This document shows, piece after piece, positions 5,273 through 8,103 of a DNA stretch of 8,103 nt. The position numbers and the translations under genes were made by a program. Location: NCBI GenBank assembly GCA_020201365.1, contig JAIVGV010000070.1, forward strand, positions 1 through 8,103, read 5' to 3'. This DNA comes from Acidobacteriota bacterium (GTDB lineage: Bacteria > Acidobacteriota > Blastocatellia > Pyrinomonadales > Pyrinomonadaceae). Each line of letters starts with the position of its first letter. The stretch's first letter is position 1. The notes beneath the pieces are model-generated. The model saw only the letters and a list, made by a program, of their open reading frames with translations. It searched no databases and was not told the DNA's origin.

Positions 5273-6820
5273 TCAACCCGATTTCGTACCGAAAGCTCGC
5301 GCCAGCTCGCGCTTCAAGACCTTGCCCGTCGGACCCTTCGGCACGTCCGCGACGAGGCGGATGGTCTTCGGGCATTTGAAGTCGGCGAGGCGTGCGCGGC
5401 AGTAGTTGATCAGTTCTTCTTCGGTCGCCGTCGCGCCTTCCTTCAGCACGACGAACGCCGCGACCTCTTCGCCGTAAAGCTCGTCGGGCACGCCGACCGT
5501 CGCGGCGACGGCGACCGAAGGGTGCTTGTAGAGCAGCTCGTCTATCTCGCGCGGGTAGATGTTCTCGCCGCCGCGGATGATCATGTCGGACTTGCGATCC
5601 ACGATGTAGAAGAAGCCGTCCTCGTCGCGGTAGCCCACGTCGCCCGTGTGGAACCAGCCGCCGCGGAAGGCGCGGGCGGTGGCTTCGGGGTTTTTGAAGT
5701 AGCCCTTGAAGATGTTTTCGCCGCGCAGGACGATCTCGCCGGGCGTGCCGTCGGCGACTTCGTGGTCGTCTTCGTCCACGACCTTCATCTCGTTGCCGAT
5801 TGCGCGACCGCAAGAGCCCGCGCGTCGCTCGTCGGGCGGGTTGAAGGTCGAGCGGCAGGTTGACTCGGAGAGACCGTAGCCTTCGACGACCGGGCAGTTG
5901 AAAGTCTCCTCGAACCGGCGCATCACCGCTGCGGGCACGGGCGCGCTGCCGCACATGGCGAAGCGCAGCTGATCGGTCTTCAGCCCTTCGGGCGCGCCTT
6001 CGGGGTATTTCGCGAGCAGCATCGAGAGCATCGTCGCGACCGAGCCGAAGGACGTGACTTGATAGTCCGAGATGATCTGCCAGTGCTTCGACGCGGAGAA
6101 GCGCGGGCTCACCACGGTCGAGCCGCCCGCGTAGAGCGCGCTCGCGGTCGTCACCGAGACGGCGTTCATGTGGAAGAGCGGCATCACCGTGAGGAGGCGA
6201 TCCGCCGAGGTGAAGTTGAGCCACATCGCGATCTGCCGCGCGTTGGCGACGAGGTTGCCGTGCGTGAGCAGGCAGCCCTTCGGCTTCCCCGTCGTGCCGG
6301 AGGTGTAGATGATGATCGCCTCGTCGTCTTTCCTGTGTTCCCGGTCAGCCCAAGACGTGGCGGGCTCGCTCGCGAACTCGGCGGTGACGGACTCGTCATC
6401 GAAAACGATCAACTCTTCGAGCAGCGGAAGCTCATTTCGCGCCGCCTCGACCGACGGCAGGAACTCCGTGGCGACGAGCATCGTCCGCGCCTCGGAGTTG
6501 CCGACGACGTAGGCGATCTCCTCCGTCTTCAGCAGAGAGTTGACGGGACCGGCGAGCGCGCCGAGCTTGAAACACGCGAAATAGGCGATGACGTATTCCG
6601 CGCCGTTCGGCAAAAGCAGGCTCACCACGTCGCCCTTGCCGACGCCCCGCGCGGCGAGCATGTTGGCGGCGCGGTTCACCGCGTTGTCGAAGTCTCTGTA
6701 CGCCCACCGCCGCCCGTCCGCCTCGCTGACGAGGAAAGTTCTGTCCGGCGCACGGCGCGCCCGCGTTTCGAGCAGCTCGCGGAGGTTCCGGAAGTCCTGC
6801 GGGGTGATCTCGTCGGTCAT
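5273..6820 (-). CDS. AMP-forming acyl-CoA synthetase (fatty-acid or related carboxylate CoA ligase)
   Basis: The 515-residue product is a complete class I adenylate-forming enzyme. It would activate a carboxylic acid with ATP to an acyl-adenylate and then transfer it to coenzyme A in the cytoplasm. Motifs in order: phosphate loop YTSGTTGKPKG (172-182), PLFHMNA (214-220), GYGLSEST (314-321), GEIVLRGENIFKGY (361-374), HTGDVGYRDEDGF (391-403), the VDRKSDMIIRGGENIYPREI hinge (407-426) and the catalytic lysine Lys500 in PTGKVLKREL. The organisation fits medium/long-chain fatty-acid or related acyl-CoA ligases; the substrate pocket is not diagnostic by eye. The start is the ATG at 6820-6818, just before the normal N-terminus (MTDEITPQDF). 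The frame extends upstream to 7009, but those 63 codons have no domain similarity and lie in the divergent promoter region. No good ribosome-binding site is seen. It is the first gene of the minus-strand series. Confidence 0.93.
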   Translation of the reverse strand: MTDEITPQDFRNLRELLETRARRAPDRTFLVSEADGRRWAYRDFDNAVNRAANMLAARGVGKGDVVSLLLPNGAEYVIAYFACFKLGALAGPVNSLLKTEEIAYVVGNSEARTMLVATEFLPSVEAARNELPLLEELIVFDDESVTAEFASEPATSWADREHRKDDEAIIIYTSGTTGKPKGCLLTHGNLVANARQIAMWLNFTSADRLLTVMPLFHMNAVSVTTASALYAGGSTVVSPRFSASKHWQIISDYQVTSFGSVATMLSMLLAKYPEGAPEGLKTDQLRFAMCGSAPVPAAVMRRFEETFNCPVVEGYGLSESTCRSTFNPPDERRAGSCGRAIGNEMKVVDEDDHEVADGTPGEIVLRGENIFKGYFKNPEATARAFRGGWFHTGDVGYRDEDGFFYIVDRKSDMIIRGGENIYPREIDELLYKHPSVAVAATVGVPDELYGEEVAAFVVLKEGATATEEELINYCRARLADFKCPKTIRLVADVPKGPTGKVLKRELARAFGTKSG

Positions 6821-7025
6821 TTTCGATTTGTCGCGCGCGCCGCGTCTGATGTATAAAATGCGGGCAAACGGCACAGGCGCGGGGCGCGATATCTGCTTCG
6901 GGTAGTCAGTCCGGCACAGCTTAACGTCAACGCCCGCGCCGCGACAACTTTTCCGCTCCCCGTCGTCGTCAACACAACACGCAAGCACGCACGCGGCCAG
7001 GGCGACCACGCGGCTTCAATTATTC
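6821..7025. promoter_or_regulatory. Divergent intergenic region between the acyl-CoA synthetase and aldehyde dehydrogenase genes
   Basis: These 205 bp separate the starts of two divergent genes and must hold the promoter for the plus-strand dehydrogenase, and probably one for the minus-strand ligase. The most AT-rich patch is at 6850-6859. On the plus strand, TTGTCG (6828-6833) and TATAAA (6852-6857) are 18 bp apart, a plausible but long-leader promoter for the dehydrogenase. On the minus strand the same patch reads TATACA (6855-6850), a reasonable -10 for the ligase with a leader of about 22 nt, but without a recognisable -35. I see no clear operator palindrome and no regulator gene in the window. 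Confidence 0.4.
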
Positions 7026-8103
7026 ATGGACACATACCGCAACTACATCGGCGGCGCGTGGATCGAATCCACCAGCGACAGAACAGCGCCCAACTTAAAC
7101 CCCGCCAACACGGACGACGTGATCGGCACGGTCAAACTCTCCACGCGCGAGGAGGCGCGACGCGCCGTCGAATCCGCGTCGGAGGCATTCCGCTCCTGGC
7201 GCTCGACGCCCGCGCCGCAGCGTGGACGGATCGTCGCGCGCTTCGCGCGGCTGCTCGAAGACGACAAGGAGAGCGTCGCTCAGATTCTGACGCGCGAGGA
7301 GGGCAAGACCGTCGCCGAGTCGCGCGGCGAGGTGCAGCGCGCGATCAACGTCGCCGAGTTCTGCGCGGGCGAGTCGCGGCGCATGAACGGCGAGACGATC
7401 CAGTCGGAGCTTCCGGCGAACTTCGCCTACACGATCAAGCAGCCGCACGGCGTCGTCGCGTGCGTGACGCCCTGGAACTTCCCCGTCGCGATCCCGGTCT
7501 GGAAGATCGCGCCCGCGCTCGTCGCCGGCAACACAGTCGTCTTCAAGCCCGCGACCGTCACGCCCGCGACCGCCGTGCGACTGACGGAACTGTTCGCCGA
7601 AGCCGGCATCCCGAAAGGCGTGCTGAATCTCGTGCTCGGCTCGGGCTCGGACGCGGGCGACGAGATCGTCGGGCATCCGGCGGTGCGCGCCGTCTCCTTC
7701 ACGGGCTCGAACGGCGTGGGGCTCAAGCTCTACGAGCAGTGCTCGCGGCGCGGCGCGAAGGTTCAATGTGAGATGGGCGGCAAGAATCCGGTCGTCGTGC
7801 TCGAAGACGCGGACATGGCGCTCGCCGTCGAATCCACCGCGCAGGGCGCTTTCGGCTCGACCGGACAACGCTGCACTGCGACGAGCCGCGCGATCGTCGT
7901 CGAAGAGATCGCGCAGGAGTTTACGGAGCGCATCGTCGCGCGTGCGCAAGAGTTGAAGATCGGCGACGGGAGCGATCCGGCGACCGATGTCGGTCCAGTC
8001 GTTGACAGCCACCAGTTCAAATCCGTGCTGCGTTACGTTGACGCCGGGCGCGAAGACGGCGCGGAGATGCTCTGCGGCGGCGGAGTCGCCGACGGCGCCG
8101 CCC
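7026..8103 (+). CDS. Aldehyde dehydrogenase, alpha-ketoglutarate-semialdehyde dehydrogenase-like (partial, cut by right edge)
   Basis: The reading frame from the ATG at 7026 is open for 359 codons to the window end. It is missing about a quarter of a typical 480-500-residue enzyme. The fold is the NAD(P)-dependent aldehyde dehydrogenase superfamily, oxidising an aldehyde to a carboxylate. It has TPWNFP with Asn151 (148-153), FKPA with Lys174 (173-176), the nucleotide-binding FTGS (225-228), the general base Glu249 in CEMGGKNP (248-255) and the nucleophile Cys283 in GQRCTAT (280-286). The combination of KVQCEMGGKNP with QGAFGSTGQRCTATSR resembles, from memory, alpha-ketoglutarate-semialdehyde dehydrogenases of sugar-acid or hydroxyproline degradation. 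A succinate-semialdehyde or broader aldehyde specificity remains possible. No pathway partner genes are seen in the window. No clear ribosome-binding site precedes the ATG, but YRNYIGGAWI (4-13) is the standard N-terminus of the family. Confidence 0.93.
   Translation, partial: MDTYRNYIGGAWIESTSDRTAPNLNPANTDDVIGTVKLSTREEARRAVESASEAFRSWRSTPAPQRGRIVARFARLLEDDKESVAQILTREEGKTVAESRGEVQRAINVAEFCAGESRRMNGETIQSELPANFAYTIKQPHGVVACVTPWNFPVAIPVWKIAPALVAGNTVVFKPATVTPATAVRLTELFAEAGIPKGVLNLVLGSGSDAGDEIVGHPAVRAVSFTGSNGVGLKLYEQCSRRGAKVQCEMGGKNPVVVLEDADMALAVESTAQGAFGSTGQRCTATSRAIVVEEIAQEFTERIVARAQELKIGDGSDPATDVGPVVDSHQFKSVLRYVDAGREDGAEMLCGGGVADGAA

Noticed and set aside
6821..7009. N-terminal extension of the acyl-CoA synthetase
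   Set aside because: The extra 63 residues are outside the family's N-terminus and occupy the divergent promoter region; the ATG at 6820 gives the standard start.
7095..8012. Minus-strand 305-codon open frame opposite the aldehyde dehydrogenase
   Set aside because: The plus-strand frame carries all catalytic residues of a known family; this frame is composed of Arg/Asp/Ala-rich shadow sequence.

Overview
The window is very GC-rich bacterial chromosome with dense, mostly co-directional genes and few strong Shine-Dalgarno sequences. No rRNA, tRNA, insertion sequence, phage gene or CRISPR array is visible. The gene set suggests a free-living, possibly soil, Gram-negative-type heterotroph. It comprises a fused binding-protein/permease amino-acid importer, a secreted M20 amidohydrolase, DUF6328- and DUF3309-type membrane proteins and a ferredoxin-type MBL protein. 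Acidobacteriota is my best guess, but that rests on family associations and not on a marker gene.

Layout on the minus strand, in transcription order from right to left: an AMP-forming acyl-CoA synthetase (6820-5273); a membrane protein made of two tandem DUF6328-like units, with an apparent internal translation start (5236-4259); a secreted M20 metal-dependent amidohydrolase (4214-2859); a 50-residue DUF3309-like membrane microprotein (2751-2599); a fused solute-binding protein/permease (2479-959); its ABC ATPase, overlapping by 4 bp (962-222); and the N-terminus of a ferredoxin-type protein, probably the ferredoxin-MBL hydrolase family, running off the left edge (155-1). Gaps between consecutive genes are 36, 44, 107, 119, -4 and 66 bp, so one or a few operons are possible. 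An aldehyde dehydrogenase similar to alpha-ketoglutarate-semialdehyde dehydrogenases diverges on the plus strand at 7026 and runs off the right edge. The 205-bp gap between it and the ligase is the most obvious promoter region.

How the genes may work together (inference): the amidohydrolase could cleave N-acyl-amino acids outside the cytoplasm, the two-gene ABC importer could bring in the freed amino acid, and the acyl-CoA synthetase could activate the freed acid. The aldehyde dehydrogenase may oxidise semialdehydes in an adjacent catabolic branch. No complete novel defence or mobile system is visible. The most unusual element is the DUF6328 tandem fusion, whose second unit keeps its own strong ribosome-binding site and ATG.
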